NCBI RefSeq assembly: GCF_019097595.1
Contig: NC_080734.1
Location: forward strand, 10,549,392 to 10,613,391
Source: Hemibagrus wyckioides
Lineage: Eukaryota > Chordata > Actinopteri > Siluriformes > Bagridae
Direction: 5' to 3'
DNA length: 64,000 bases
Below, piece by piece: positions 38,095 to 49,723 of the stretch. The notes beneath the pieces are model-generated. The model was not told the DNA's origin, made no database searches, and saw nothing but the letters and a program-made list of their open reading frames with translations. Made by a program: the position numbers and the translations under genes. The stretch's first letter is position 1. Every line of letters starts with the position of its first letter.

Positions 38095-38440
38095 TTGGCT
38101 TAGTGGTTAGCATGTTTGCCTTGTGTCTTGGTGGCTGGGGGTTCGGGTCCCGCCTCTACCCTGTATACGTGGCGTTTGTGTGTTCTCTCTGTGAAAACAT
38201 TTTCATTTTCCTCCCTCCACTTTGCATGTGGGATATCTTTGGCCAGACATGTGTTATAGGCTGTTGGCATTTCTAAATTTTCAGTAGTGTTTTAGGTATG
38301 AGTGAGGGTGTGATTGTGTCCAGTGATGGGTTTGTATCATGTCCAGGGTGTCCCCCGCCTTGTGCCCTTTGTCTCATGGGATAGGCTCCAGGTTCGCTGT
38401 GACCTTGCATAGGATAAGTGGTACAGGAGATAAATGGACA
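38095..38440 (+). mobile_element. tRNA SINE with L2-like tail, plus orientation
   Basis: The head TGGCTTAGTGGTTAGCATGT is a good A box, and GGGGGTTCGGGTCCCGCCTC is a good B box. The body includes GTGTTCTCTCTGTG and TCCAGGGTGTCCCCCGCC, ending AGGATAAGTGGTACAGGAGA then TAAATGGA. It is nearly full length and the best preserved SINE in the window. Confidence 0.85.
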
Positions 38441-40161
38441 AATTCACAGAGCATTTTGAAAATCAGGTTAAAACTTTCACATAAGTGAGTCGAATGAATC
38501 GAAAATCCTCCTGAACTAACTCACACATGTAAAACACTCCGCTTGACCTCTGACCTGCCCCTCCTTAGCAACTCGGAGCTTAGCCTTCACCTCAAATGGT
38601 GTAAAATACTCCCCAGTCCACAGAAGGCTCACTCAGGATCTACATGTCTTGCTCTCTATTCCTGTCAGTGTCCTGACTTATCTCACGCTTCTTCTATAAC
38701 AGTTTGCCTTGTGAGTAGTGGGACATGATCTGTAGGTCATGCATGTGCATGATGAGCGGTACTGAGTGCATTCCATAGCATTCCAGCTTTAGTTTCCACC
38801 TGCCCAGTCCAAGGCCTCAGGGAGGGGAAGAGAAGAAGAGCTAGAGATGGCGGGAAGATGTGAAGAAAGAAGAGAAGGTCTGGGTAGCACGAAAGAGGAA
38901 CATCGCATGCCTGTCATTTAAACACACACCATATACATACCGCACATATGCAATAAATATACATACACAACAAGTACACACACACACACACTCCTCATAA
39001 ACCATTTATAACAGCATATCGACAAGGTTGCACTGGCATTAAATAAAACATACAGCAGGCAGACAGAGTTACACTAAATGACTGATATCGTATACTCAAA
39101 TATATGATCAATACATCATTATTGATCAGTGAAGATTCACCTCTTCAGTGAAGAACCCCTCAACATCCACTAAGATTCAACAAGCTCACTGAATGACTTA
39201 CTTTCACATAGTCTGATGTGTTACATAGACTTATATATCTATATCTATATATATTTTTTTTTTTCTTAGTTATTTCTGGAAAAATCACTCCATCAGACAG
39301 CTGTGGTTTACAATAAGGAACAATAACATCGACTTCCAATGGCAGGAAGAACAAAGTCTCGTGTGGAAGACCAATTTCATATTGATCAGGCATTAAGAGA
39401 TAGCCTGAGGTCAGACAGAAATGGCTACATGAACAGAAGTCATTATGTTTAAACTCACTGACAGATGGCAGGGCTGAGAGATATGATATCATTATCACAA
39501 TAAATTGTGGCATTAAGGCACTTTTTCTAAGGTAATTAAAATAAATGTAAAAATGTCTTCATGCTTCAGGTTCAGGTTCTCTAAGTGAGGTAAGTATTCA
39601 GATATCTGCACAGTCAAAAACACAAGTACAGTACATCCATGAAGCAAACAGAAAATGGAAACCTTAGTTCAAAGATTCCTTACAGAATTCCCATTTCTCC
39701 TCCACACCATAATTCCTAGCTCTAATAACCTTTCCCCAGACACCCCAACATGCCACTTCACTGAGCTGGGTTTATGTCCTTCCCATAATCAGTCTAGCTT
39801 TGAGGCCGTCTGTGTGCATGTGGTTCAGTGAGAACAATAAAAATCTAAAGACAGCCTTTGTTTTACAAGTCAATGACTCATTTTATTCTGACGTATTTCT
39901 GAGAGTCAGTGAGTGTTTTTAGAATTCTGACCAGTTTCACACACGGCACGTTCAAGGGTTCTGCTCAAGGTCCCAACCTCTGGTTCTTTAAAATGAAACC
40001 ACAACTACCACTGCCTCAAATATAGCGAAAACACATGGACAGAAATCCATCCTCTAAACTGAGACAATGCATAGTTACTTACAGCCTTCTCAATCCACCT
40101 AAATCTGTTTCAACCTCAAAGCCACAATCATGAATAATTACTGTTTAATGGACTGTTTGGG
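38441..40161. other. no gene seen
   Basis: Short ORFs only. There is an AC repeat near 38976-38991 and an AT-rich patch at 39230-39260. No exon was recognised. Confidence 0.55.

Positions 40162-40211
<50 letters not shown>
40162..40211. repeat. GA microsatellite
   Basis: About 24 GA units followed at once by the ATTC-type array. Confidence 0.95.
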
Positions 40212-40213
<2 letters not shown>

Positions 40214-40226
40214 TAGGTGAAGTAAC

Positions 40227-40813
40227 ATTCACTGTCTCATTCACTCAATGATTCACTCATTCAATCACTTACTTAATGATTCATCTAGTTAGTCACTCAC
40301 TTGATTCACTTATTCACTCAATGATTCACTAATTCATTCATTCACTCAATGATTCATTTAGTCAATGATTCCCTTGATTCACTCATTTACACTTGATGAT
40401 TCTTTTAGACAATGATTCACTTGATTCACTTAATGATTCACTCATTCATTCATTCACTCAATGATTCACTTATTTACTCAATGATTCATTCACTCAATGA
40501 CTCAGTTAGTCAATGATTCACTCAAAGAACAATTCACTTGAGTCATTCAATGATTCACTCGATGATTCATTTAGTCAATGATTCACTTGATTCACTCATT
40601 CACTTATTCACTCAATGATTCACTCAATCAACAATTCACTTGATTCACTCAATGATTCATTTAGTCAACAATTCACTTGATTCACTTATTCACTCAATGA
40701 TTCACTCATTCATTCACTCACTCACTCAATAATTCACTTGATTCACTCATTCACTCAATGATTCACTCATTTATTCATTCAGTCAATAATTCATTCATTC
40801 AATCACTCACTCA
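40227..40813. repeat. degenerate tetranucleotide array of ATTC/ACTC/AATG words
   Basis: For nearly 590 bp the sequence reads as four-base words, mostly ATTC, ACTC, ACTT, AATG and AGTC, with ATTCACTCAATG as the commonest 12-mer. It looks like an old ATTC microsatellite that diversified and then spread by block copying. Confidence 0.85.
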
Positions 40814-40875
40814 ACCTGTAATATGAGGCTACAGTCAGCACAGACTCACTGAAATTGGACACTCAATATGATTCA
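40814..40875 (+). mobile_element. small Tc1-like fragment, family D
   Basis: ATGAGGCTACAGTCAGCACA then GACTCACTGAAATTGGACA match an internal transposase region of the CACTTTATTAGG Tc1 family. It abuts the ATTC array. Confidence 0.55.
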
Positions 40876-41066
40876 ACAAACTATCACGTAGACTTAGGAT
40901 CTTTAGCTGTCTTGTTTCAATGTGGCACCAGGGTCCTGGAGTAACGTCTTATTTCACTGTGTACTGTGCCAGCTATATATGCCTGAAATGAAAAAGCTTC
41001 TTGACTCTGGACTTGACTGGTTAATTACATGAATAAGCAAGTGAATGCAAGTGAAGCAGTAAGGCT

Positions 41067-41283
41067 GTGGTGGTACAGTGGTGATGATTCTGTCCTGCTG
41101 ATCAGATGCTTATGAGGTTAAATCCCAGCAATCAAGCTGCCAGTGTTAAATAAGACACTCTGCTTTAGTGGATCTGTATCATGACTGAACTTGTGCTCTA
41201 ACCGAACCTGGGACGAGTGATGACACGAATTTATCTATAACATACTTGTCTTGTGTACGTGTAAATAAAGCCTATTTAATCTC
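41067..41283 (+). mobile_element. tRNA-derived SINE, family S (copy 2), plus orientation
   Basis: TGGTGGTACAGTGGTGATGA (A-box region), AGGTTAAATCCCAGCAATC (B-box region), AAGCTGCCAGTGTTAAATAA, then TATCATGACTGAACTTGTGC and the tail GTGTAAATAAAGCCTATT. It is more diverged than the other two copies and has no minisatellite at its head. Confidence 0.7.
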
Positions 41284-42769
41284 TAAATCAGTTTAGGAAT
41301 AAAGCCATGAAAATGCTTCCACAATGCTTCAACTGATAAAACTGTATTCTACCCCTTTACATGGATTCACACAGTTTTCAGTGTGTTTTACTGTAGACTT
41401 TAATTTCAATAACACGTTTTTTTTTTTTTTTATCTGTGTGTAAATAGCTGCAATGTAATGTTTTTAGCACCACTGCTAAAAGATTAGCATAAAATTCAGC
41501 TCTTTGGTGTCAGTAATTCACAGATGGGCCACTAGAGGGTGGCAGAGCATCAGACGTCATCTTGAGCTCGTAGGAAACAGACAAGAAGATGAGACCAAGG
41601 TAGAATATGGCAAGACATGGCTCATTACCAGAACTAACCCAAGCACACAAAAGAGCTGGCAGAAAGAAACACAGGAAATTTACAAAACTCACAGAGCATA
41701 AAATCTCAGTGGTATTCCCAGACTGCAGTGGGTGTGTATTTAGACTCGTGTCCTGCAGGACCAGGACTACTATCAACAAATCAAATATCTCTGTGGGTTA
41801 TTTATACTTCAGGCTTCATTACAATCACCTCGCTTAACTGGCTGTCTTAACACCCAAGTCTCTACACATCCTGCCTTCGGGATTTAGCTGTGCCAAATTC
41901 ATGTGTCTTTAAAAGAATCCCAGTAATGCTTCGTTTTCTAGAAGGCTAACATTCGCCTGAAGATCAGGGAAAGATAGATGCTGATCCTTCACACCTAAAC
42001 CATGATCATGTATGTGTAAATGATTTAAATGGTATAGTGTGGGCGTGGTCTAAGCCACATCACACCGCTGGGGTCTGACATTTGATTGAGCAGAAACAAA
42101 ACTTTTCAAACCAGTCAGACGGCTCGAGGTACATTCATCCCTGAAGCACGTTAAGCTCGTCTGAGAGTATGATTCAGGCACATGCACACACCCAGGCTCG
42201 AAACATACTCCATACTAACAAAAGAGCTTACTATTATTAACACAGTACAAATATATCAAACAATTACTATATAGAGCAAGAGGATTATCTGAAATTCTAG
42301 CGTCATAATTGACAGGCAGCATGAGCATGTGCTGATGTCCTGTAAGTGTGGGTGTGTGTCTGAGTGTTGGGGTGTGTGTAGGGGGGGTTGTTGTCTAGGG
42401 TCCATCTGTTCCTCGGGACATCCTGTTGACACTCTTTCCCCTTCCTGTGAACTGGTGTCTTTTTTCTCGCTACACGTTTCCAGGAAATGTGGCAGTATGG
42501 AATACTGACGTCGACGGATGAACAGAGCTCTTCAAGCACCAGTTTCCTCAAAGAATTGGAGCAGGAGAAGATGTAGAGCTTTCTCTCTGAGTTTATTACA
42601 GTGCTACTCAACCTTTATTAGGCTTTTATGTAAATATCCCCAAGATGTCACAGAGCACTAAGAGATCTTGTCTTTTCTGGGGGAATAAATCAACATGCAG
42701 CTGATATGAAACAACACAGCTGCTGTTTCAAAACAAGAAATAACTAAAACATATCATTCCACAAATTCT
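41284..42769. other. no gene seen
   Basis: T-run at about 41420-41432. Short ORFs only. No exon or named repeat was recognised. Confidence 0.55.
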
Positions 42770-43245
42770 GTTTCTGTCCACTTTATTAGGAAGAAGTACA
42801 CCTGCACAGTCATACAATTTCCCAATTAGGAAATTCATGTGGCAGCTCTGCACTAGACAAAATCGTGAGGAATTTTAGTTAAATTTTGTGTCAAACACCA
42901 GGATAGGGGAAAATGTGATCTCAGTTAATCTGGCAGTTTATGGTAAGTATGCTTGAGTATTTCAGAACCTGCTGATCTCTTGGGATTTTCATGCACAACA
43001 GTCTCTGAAGCTTAGACGGAAGGGTGAGAAACACAAAAAACATCCTACAATAGCTGAAGAGATGTCAGAGGAGAGCAGCTAGTCTGGTTCAAAGCTGACA
43101 GGAAGTCTATGGTAACTCAAATAACTACCCTTCAAATCCTTGATAAGCAAAATGGCATCCTGTTGAATCTTGAGGATGTCGGGCTACATCAGCATTATGG
43201 GGACAGGGTCACTGAAACTAGAAGGTTGATGAATAGAAGAATATA
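42770..43245 (+). mobile_element. Tc1-like 5' fragment, family D
   Basis: It starts TCCACTTTATTAGGAAGAAG and runs through GGGGAAAATGTGATCTCAGT, GAGTATTTCAGAACCTGCTG and ATCTCTTGGGATTTTCATGC, the DNA-binding part of a fish Tc1 transposase. It continues to GTTCAAAGCTGACAGGAAG. Several indels break the frame, and the catalytic half is missing. Another family D piece is at 52040-52352. Confidence 0.75.
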
Positions 43246-43259
43246 ACCGATGTTGCCTA

Positions 43260-43382
43260 TACACCGATCAGCCATAACTTTATGAGCACTGAGAGGTGAA
43301 GTGAATAACACTGATTATCTCCTAAAAGGGGGACCAACACAATATTAGGCAGGTGGTCATAATGTTGTGCTTGATCATTGTA
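43260..43382. mobile_element. 123-bp miniature element made only of Tc1 family A ends
   Basis: The left 64 bp (TACACCGATCAGCCATAACT to TGATTATCTCCT) is joined directly to the right 59 bp (AAAAGGGGGACCAACACAAT to GATCATTGTA). Everything between, including all transposase sequence, is gone. TA lies at both edges, as expected for Tc1/mariner insertion. The two ends remain largely complementary over about 25 bases. Confidence 0.85.
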
Positions 43383-43909
43383 TATAATTTATTTGAAAAA
43401 TTTCAACCCCTAACATATAGAAAGGCATGACACACTTACGCAGAATCTAAAATCAGTGTGCTGTAATTCATTAACTCATTGATCCACCCAAAACCACATA
43501 ATTAGTTAAGCTGGCAGTAGCCACAGTGTCTTCATCTGTGATTTATGAAAAAGCTTAATTAGCTAGGAACCTTGCATTGAAGGAGGTTTTATACGGCATG
43601 CTGCTGAACAAGTTTCCCAGTGAGCTAGATTTATGAACGTACATTCAAGCAAAATGAACAGACAAACTGTCTGATAGAGAAACGTGTGGATCAACCACTC
43701 GACATCGGCATATATTTCCACTTACGGGTACATCTGGTATAAAATGAGTCAGGACACTGTTGGCTTGTAGTGTGAGATGTTTTTATGTCTGTTGAGATAA
43801 CCTTACACAGAATTTTAGTGGCTGGAGATAAAATCGATATTTTAGATGCTTATGAAGACCTCAGAATCTCAAAGAAATGGATCTGATATTATCATTTACT
43901 TTAAGTTAA
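43383..43909. other. no gene seen
   Basis: Unremarkable AT-rich DNA between two mobile elements. Confidence 0.6.
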
Positions 43910-44110
43910 GAAGCCTTTTTTTTGTCACATATACATATATTCTTTCTTCGCATATCCCATCCTTGGGGGTTGGGATCAGAGCAGAGGGTCAGCCATTATA
44001 CAGCACCCCTGTAGCAGGGTGGGTTAGGGACCTTGCTCAAGGGCCCAACAGTGGCAGCTTGGCAGTGCTGGGGCTTAAACCCAGATCTGGAGAACCTTAA
44101 CCACATGAGC
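43910..44110 (-). mobile_element. tRNA-derived SINE, family S (copy 3), joined to a minisatellite
   Basis: Minus strand: GGGGCAGTGGTAGCTCATGT (A-box region), GGGTTTAAGCCCC (B box, 44070-44082), CACTGCCAAGCTGCCACTGT, TGGGCCCTTGAGCAAGG, ATAATGGCTGACCCTCTG, and a tail with TATGTGACAAAAAAAAGGC. The head end, which should be the SINE 5' end, continues directly into 12 more copies of its own first 21 bases. Confidence 0.85.
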
Positions 44111-44377
44111 TACCACTGCCCCTACTTGAGCTACCACTGCCCCTATTTGAGCTACCACTGCCCCTTCTTGAGCTACCACTGCCCCTACTTGAGCTACCAC
44201 TGCCCCTTCTTGAGCTACCAATGCCCCTACCTCAGCTACCAATGCCCCTACCTCAGCTACCAATGCCCCTACTTGAGCTACCAATGCCCCTACCTCAGCT
44301 ACCAATGCCCCTTCTTGAGCTACCAATGCCCCTACCTCAGCTACCAATGCCCCTACTTGAGCTACCACTGCCCCTTT
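44105..44377 (-). repeat. 21-bp minisatellite built from a SINE head, 13 units
   Basis: Thirteen units of about GGGGCAGTGGTAGCTCAAGTA (minus strand; one base over the quoting guide is avoided by noting period 21, key word GGTAGCTCA). Because 21 is a multiple of 3, both strands stay open: the plus strand translates as repeats of LSYHCPY or LSYQCPY and the minus strand as VAQVGAL. The variant order is five H units, seven Q units and one H unit. These are not genes. Confidence 0.9.
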
Positions 44378-45906
44378 GAAGATATAAACATTTGTATGTT
44401 TTTGGAACTTTTCAATGAATATATTACCCCTAGTCAGCTAGATAAAAACAGAAATACCTATGAAAAACTACACACATACGAGCCACTTCACACCAAAGCA
44501 AGTAGAGTTAACATGGCACATGTTTCAGCAAGACCCTGGACATCACTGCAGTCTGTCTAGTGTCTCTAATGTTCTCTCAGTATGTTTAAACACAGCCTGT
44601 AGTAGCAGTAGACTTATACATCAGCTTTGTACTGCATGTTATTGCATTGCTTGATTTTTCTCATGTCTCCACATGCATGCACATTCAGTCTAGTAACTTC
44701 TGTCATCTATGTGCACCAATTAATCAATCCTTCAAGAAAAAAAGGAAAGAAAAAATGTTTTACAATAGTTCTATCAGTAATAGTTGTTCATGTTCAATAG
44801 TTGTTCAATATCAGTAATAGTTGTTCATGTTCACACTAAGACTGATGTGTGGATTGCAACACTGTAGTTACAGCTCAACTGCTTGTCCCAGGCTCCAGGG
44901 CTATTATAGCATTTACAGATCTATACAGGGTGTGATGGCATGCGAAACCTACAGGACGATCAATACGGAAGACAACAGAACAGTCTCAGCTAGATAATGA
45001 TGAAAAATTTTCCACATTCTGCTTGAGAAATTAGTCACAGGTCACACTCAGACATGTTTCATAGGGACAGAATTGTCTTTGCTGGAACACCATAATGTTA
45101 ATGTTTCCTTGAAACACAATGACACCGCAGCCTGCATTTCCTGAAATGCTTCACAGTCTCTCCTGTTGTCGATTTACAAACTTCCTTTTGATGGTATGAG
45201 CTCTACAGGGACACAATGACATCATGGCGTCTCTCCTCGAACCCTCAATTCTAAAGGACACAGCACAGAGGGACACAGAACTACTAAATGTACTGAATGT
45301 ACTGTGTATGTGTAAAAAGTGCCAAACTCTCTGGCTGAAGCTAAGGAAACAGCTCAAGGCACTTCCTGTACACACTATATATTTATTTTAATATATTTAT
45401 ATATATTTGTGTGTGTGTGCGAACAGGAAGTACCACTGGGCCCTTTACTTCCTGCCAGAATGCCGGCTCATCAGAGTGAGCTCATTGTTATGGAATGACA
45501 ACAGGACAGCATTTCTCACAGCTCTGTCTGTTGCACAAACACCATCAGAGGTGTTTAGTTCAGCCAGGGAGAATTAAGGACACATACACATACCACACAC
45601 TCATACAAAGAAGTTCAGCCGGATACACTGTGAGACGATGTTTATCAGCACTGTAACTGACTTGTCTTTAACTGTAAAGCTTTATGCCGCATGTCCAATG
45701 CATGTAAGGTTTAAATAAATTACTTATAAGGACAAGATTTGTCTAAAAGGCAAGCCCTGCACACCTGCAACTGAACAGACGTGATATCGTTTACATATAC
45801 TGTGATGTGACAGGTCAAAGAGAATAAATATATATATATATTCACAAGTAAGATGAATTTTACAGTATATCTAAGCCATTTATACAGTAAGTGTTGGGCA
45901 TGTATA
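44378..45906. other. no gene seen
   Basis: It contains a short direct repeat TATCAGTAATAGTTGTTCAT near 44772 and 44808 and an AT-rich patch at 45374-45412. No exon was recognised. Confidence 0.55.
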
Positions 45907-46151
45907 GCCTCCTGGTGGTCCAGTGGCAGAATCCCGTGCTCTCAATGCTGCAGTCATCCTGGGTTTGATTCACTGGCAAGGAGCCAACCCTAAAAAGATA
46001 ACTGAAGAGATAACCTTTGTTGCTGGTCCCAAGCCCTGTTAAAATAGGAGGGTTGTGTTGGGAAGGGTTTCTGGGGTTTCAACACAACCTGTGCCAAATC
46101 GAAACGTGGACCAAATGACCCGAACATGGGGCAGCCGAAAAAACAACAACA
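45907..46151 (+). mobile_element. SINE with tRNA-Glu-like head, near full length
   Basis: Head GCCTCCTGGTGGTCCAGTGG, ATCCCGTGCTCTCAATGC (CTC anticodon region) and CCTGGGTTTGATTCACTGG (B box). Body with GGAAGGGTTTCTGGGGTTTC, AACCTGTGCCAAATCGAAAC and GTGGACCAAATGACCC. The tail is GGGGCAGCCGAAAAAACAAC plus AACA repeats. It resembles a fish SINE whose 3' part comes from an RTE-like LINE; that link is from memory. Confidence 0.8.
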
Positions 46152-46319
46152 TAAGTGTTGGACACATAGCATAACACAAAGATATTTACAGAAAACAGGT
46201 GAGGGGAGACATTTTACCCCTGGTGGAGGAGTTTAAGCTTAGAAAGCTTAGAAGCTCTTGGTCAGTGTCCCTATCCTCCACGTTATGAGTAGTCACTGAA
46301 AGAACCCTGACTACTAACT

Positions 46320-46562
46320 TATCCAGGTTACAGTGCACATTTCTGTGCATTATCTGTGGTTTCCTCCTATTTCCTAAATGAACTGGCTATGCTGAATCAC
46401 TCCTATGTGTGTGTGTGTGAGTGCTGTCCTGTGATGGTAACTGGTGTCCCATCCAGGCTGTGTTCCTGCCTCACGCCCAGAGTATAGGAATGCCTCCGGA
46501 TCCACTGCAACCCTGACCAGGATAAAGTGCTTACTGAGGATGAACAAATGAATGAATAAACA
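46320..46562 (+). mobile_element. SINE/L2-like 3' fragment
   Basis: GTGGTTTCCTCCTATTTCC, then GTAACTGGTGTCCCATCCAG, CCTGCCTCACGCCCAGAGTA, ATGCCTCCGGATCCACTGCA, ACCCTGACCAGGATAAAGTG and GAATGAATAAA. This is the L2-type tail shared with 38095-38440 but from another subfamily. The tRNA head is missing. Confidence 0.7.
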
Positions 46563-47509
46563 AACAAACGCTGGAATGTTTGGATGTGACATGCCCTTGA
46601 CACACTGTATAAATCTCACAGCTTTAACTAAAAACAACATGAGAATCCCCTTCAGTCAAACTCCAGCACTGATGATATTAAGTGAAAAACTCTCGCAGTA
46701 GCCTGAGTGATGAATTATAAATTATACACTCTGCATAAACATCCTGTCAGAGCGGTTGAAAATAGACCTAAGTGGAAAAGTTAAAAACATATCATTTGTC
46801 CTTTGTTTACTCAATGGTAAGTTTAACTACTTCCTATGACATAATTGACATAATCAGAGATCAACTTAATAGTCAATGATGCTAATGTCTGACATTTTAA
46901 GCAAACACAAATCTGCCACACTGGATTTTTATTCCCTTTTACTTGCTGCAATATTTGTACAGAGGTCCATCAGCCATAGAAAGCATGCCTTGTGCAAGCA
47001 GAGGAATTGCTGTTAGATTAGCATATTAACAGACCTGGCATTCCCGGGGAGCTTTTCAGAAAAAGAGGAGGAGGTGAAAGAGCCTGGCAGAGATTTCCAC
47101 TGATCCGTCGCCAGCGTCTCTGGCATTCTGCCCAAAATCCTAACGGTTGTGCGGAGAGCTCAGGACGACTGACCACACACAGACAAACGCAGCAGCTAAA
47201 CAACATTTAATCTCACTAATCTGACTGTGATACAACTACCCTGCTTATACAACTAATAAAAAGTTCCCGATTTTGTTTAAAGTTAGACAATCAGTTATGT
47301 TGCATTCAGATGTGACTCAATATTAATAAACATCATAATCCGAAGCATGACATTTAACAAAATTACATTTTATAGCATTAATAGAAGCAACTTTTAGCTC
47401 AACAAGCTAATTCTCAAACAGTTTAACAGTTTAAAAAAATTTATTATTTAATATAATTAAGGTTTGCAAGGGTTTAAGTTAAAGACATATTACGGGTTCC
47501 CTTCTGAGC
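46563..47509. other. no gene seen
   Basis: A 62-codon minus ORF at 47018-47206 has no family I recognise. Nothing else stands out. Confidence 0.5.
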
Positions 47510-47715
47510 CTGGTTCCTGTCAACGTTTTTCCCTCATATCATCTTAAGGAGGTTTTCCTCACCACTGTCGCCTCAGGCTTAGTCATTAGGGATAAAACAG
47601 TAACTTAACTTTAAACTTTATAATATTTTCTATGTTTCTATACATCTGTAAAGCTGCTTTGAGACAATGTCCATTGTTAAAAGCACTATACAAATAAACT
47701 GAATTGAATTGAAAT
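47510..47715 (+). repeat. interspersed repeat ending CTGTAAAGCTGCTTTGAGAC (copy 4 of 4)
   Basis: This is the longest copy. It has GTTTTTCCCTCATATCATCT, GGTTTTCCTCACCACTGTCG, CCTCAGGCTTAGTCATTAGG, then ACATCTGTAAAGCTGCTTTG, AGACAATGTCCATTGTTAAA, AGCACTATACAAATAAAC and a GAATT-rich end. Confidence 0.75.
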
Positions 47716-47728
47716 GAATAGGGGCATT

Positions 47729-48075
47729 TAAACCGATCAGGCATAACATTGTGACCAGCTGCTTAATATCGTATTGGTCCCCCTTTTGCTGCCAAAACAG
47801 CCCTGACCCATCATGCACTGTGTATTCTGACACCTTTCTATCAGAACCAGCGTTAACTTCTACAGCAATTTGAGCAACAGTAGCTCGTCTGTTGGATCGG
47901 ATCACACGGGCCAGCCTTCACTCCCCACATGCATCAATGAGCCTTGGCCGCCCATGACCCTGTCACCGGTTCACCACTGTTCCTTCCTTGGACCACTTTT
48001 GATAGATACTGACCACTGCAGACCGGGAACACCCCACAAGAGCTGCAGTTTTGGAGATGCTCTGATCCAGTCAAT
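47729..48075 (-). mobile_element. Tc1-like deletion derivative, family A (minus orientation)
   Basis: The terminal sequence AACCGATCAGGCATAACATT marks the 3' end of the element. On the minus strand it encodes the second DNA-binding helix region, MIRSNRRATVAQIAVEVNAG then SDRKVSEYTVH, and jumps directly to the C-terminal LFWQQKGDQYDIK stretch, so the DDE domain is deleted. It breaks off at CTGATCCAGTC (48075), losing the 5' end. The deletion differs from that in the 20.8- and 25.9-kb copies. Confidence 0.85.
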
Positions 48076-49687
48076 GATTAAAAAAATCTAAAAACATCTA
48101 ATCATGCAGGATAATTTATTACAAAACTGATATTGTAATAAATTAATATTATATCAATATTATATCATTGTATCACACAGTTCAAGCTGACACACACATT
48201 AAGTTATTTTAAACACATTACTGTGATTAATTCAATCTGAATAAGTAATAAAACCTATTTAATCTAGCTAATTAAGTTTAATGCTACAATAATTAAATCA
48301 TAACTGCTGATACAGCAAAATGAATTTTTTTTGTGTATTTCTGTTAGCCGTATACCTGAAAATTGTTGCACTCTATAACGAGGCTTGATATCATCTACTG
48401 ATTCGGTCACTTTGCTGTGTTCTGCATATAGAGCAGTGTGTGTGTGTGTGTGTGTGCAGTGTATCAAGCCTGTAATGGAGAAATCCTTGAAAACTGTACC
48501 CATACTCATAACTGATATCAAATTGCTTGCTAATATCTTTTGTCAAAACTATTTCAACAACAACAGTAACTGATGATATAATAAAAAAAATAATAAAATG
48601 AGGCTTTAGCTATGTGTCATGATCACCCAGAGTTCCCAGTGAGCACTATAACATCACCGGCTGTATGAGAGAGAGAGTGAGAGATCTCATCAGCTTGTCA
48701 GTGTAATGAAACAGGGGAAACATGTGTAGTAACATTGTGAGGTCTGGTGGTCTTTTCTAACTCACTGGCTGGTTTTGCTTCTCTAAATAAGCACTACAGA
48801 CGGCTCACAAGGCGAGGCCAAGGCTCAGACACGCTCTCCATCTCTCTGTCAACGTCCCATACGCTTCCACTCTCAACTGATTTAGGAGGAGGTGAAAGAG
48901 AGAGAGAGAGAGAAAAAAAACAACAATAGAGAGAAAGGGCAAAAGCGAAAGTGAGAAAAGAGGGGGAGGTTAGGCTGTTGTGTCTGGCTCGTGTTATGCT
49001 GATGAGCCAGACACATGGCGACCGTCTGCTACCGTGACAATAGAGCGGCCGACACACGGCCGGCCCTCTGCTGCCTGCTACAGCTGGGAGCTGTCTGTTA
49101 CATGATGTACAACACACACAGAACTACTGAATGGTCAGAAAATGCACAGCTGCATAATCCCATGTGCACGTGTGGACATGTAGCCAGATGTGTCCTCCAG
49201 CATCTAAGTGCTGACGAGCAGCTGATGTCTGTCACACACTCAGCACTCAGGCCTGAACAGCTACAGTCCTTTAAAAACACACACTCAAACACACAGGAGC
49301 TGAAAAGTTGTACTACGGAGTGTGTGAGCTCTACAAGCATCTTCCCATTTAAGGCTGTGTTTAGGAAAGCCTCTCTCTGGTTTTGGTCACTTTCATACAC
49401 AAAACCCAGGATTCAGTAACATTTCCTGCAGATTACTCCTTGACCACCTTCTCAAAACGTTGCCAGGTCCAGCTTTTTCATGCAGGACACAATAACCTGC
49501 GAGATTTAACGTCTAAAGCTTGCGACAAAAGACCCTTTTTTTTTTAAAGATCAATGGTGTTTAATTACAAGTCGTATGAGGTCTGATTAAATAAAAAATA
49601 AAAAATAAAAACTTCACATTTAGCTTTAGAAGGCGGTGTAAGAGCAACGTGGAGTTTCTACAGCGTGTATCATAAAATGAGTCAATG

Positions 49688-49723
<36 letters not shown>

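Noticed and set aside
44033..44560. 175-codon ORF with seven-residue repeats, and its minus-strand partner
   Set aside because: The 21-bp minisatellite keeps all frames open; the flanks are a SINE and intergenic DNA.
45907..45980. Possible tRNA-Glu gene
   Set aside because: The tRNA-like part lacks the 3' acceptor half and runs into a SINE body with its own tail.
48794..49419. GC-rich patch with ORFs on both strands as a possible exon
   Set aside because: The frames run into GA and CA repeats, no NHS-family or other protein is recognisable, and no splice pair fits.
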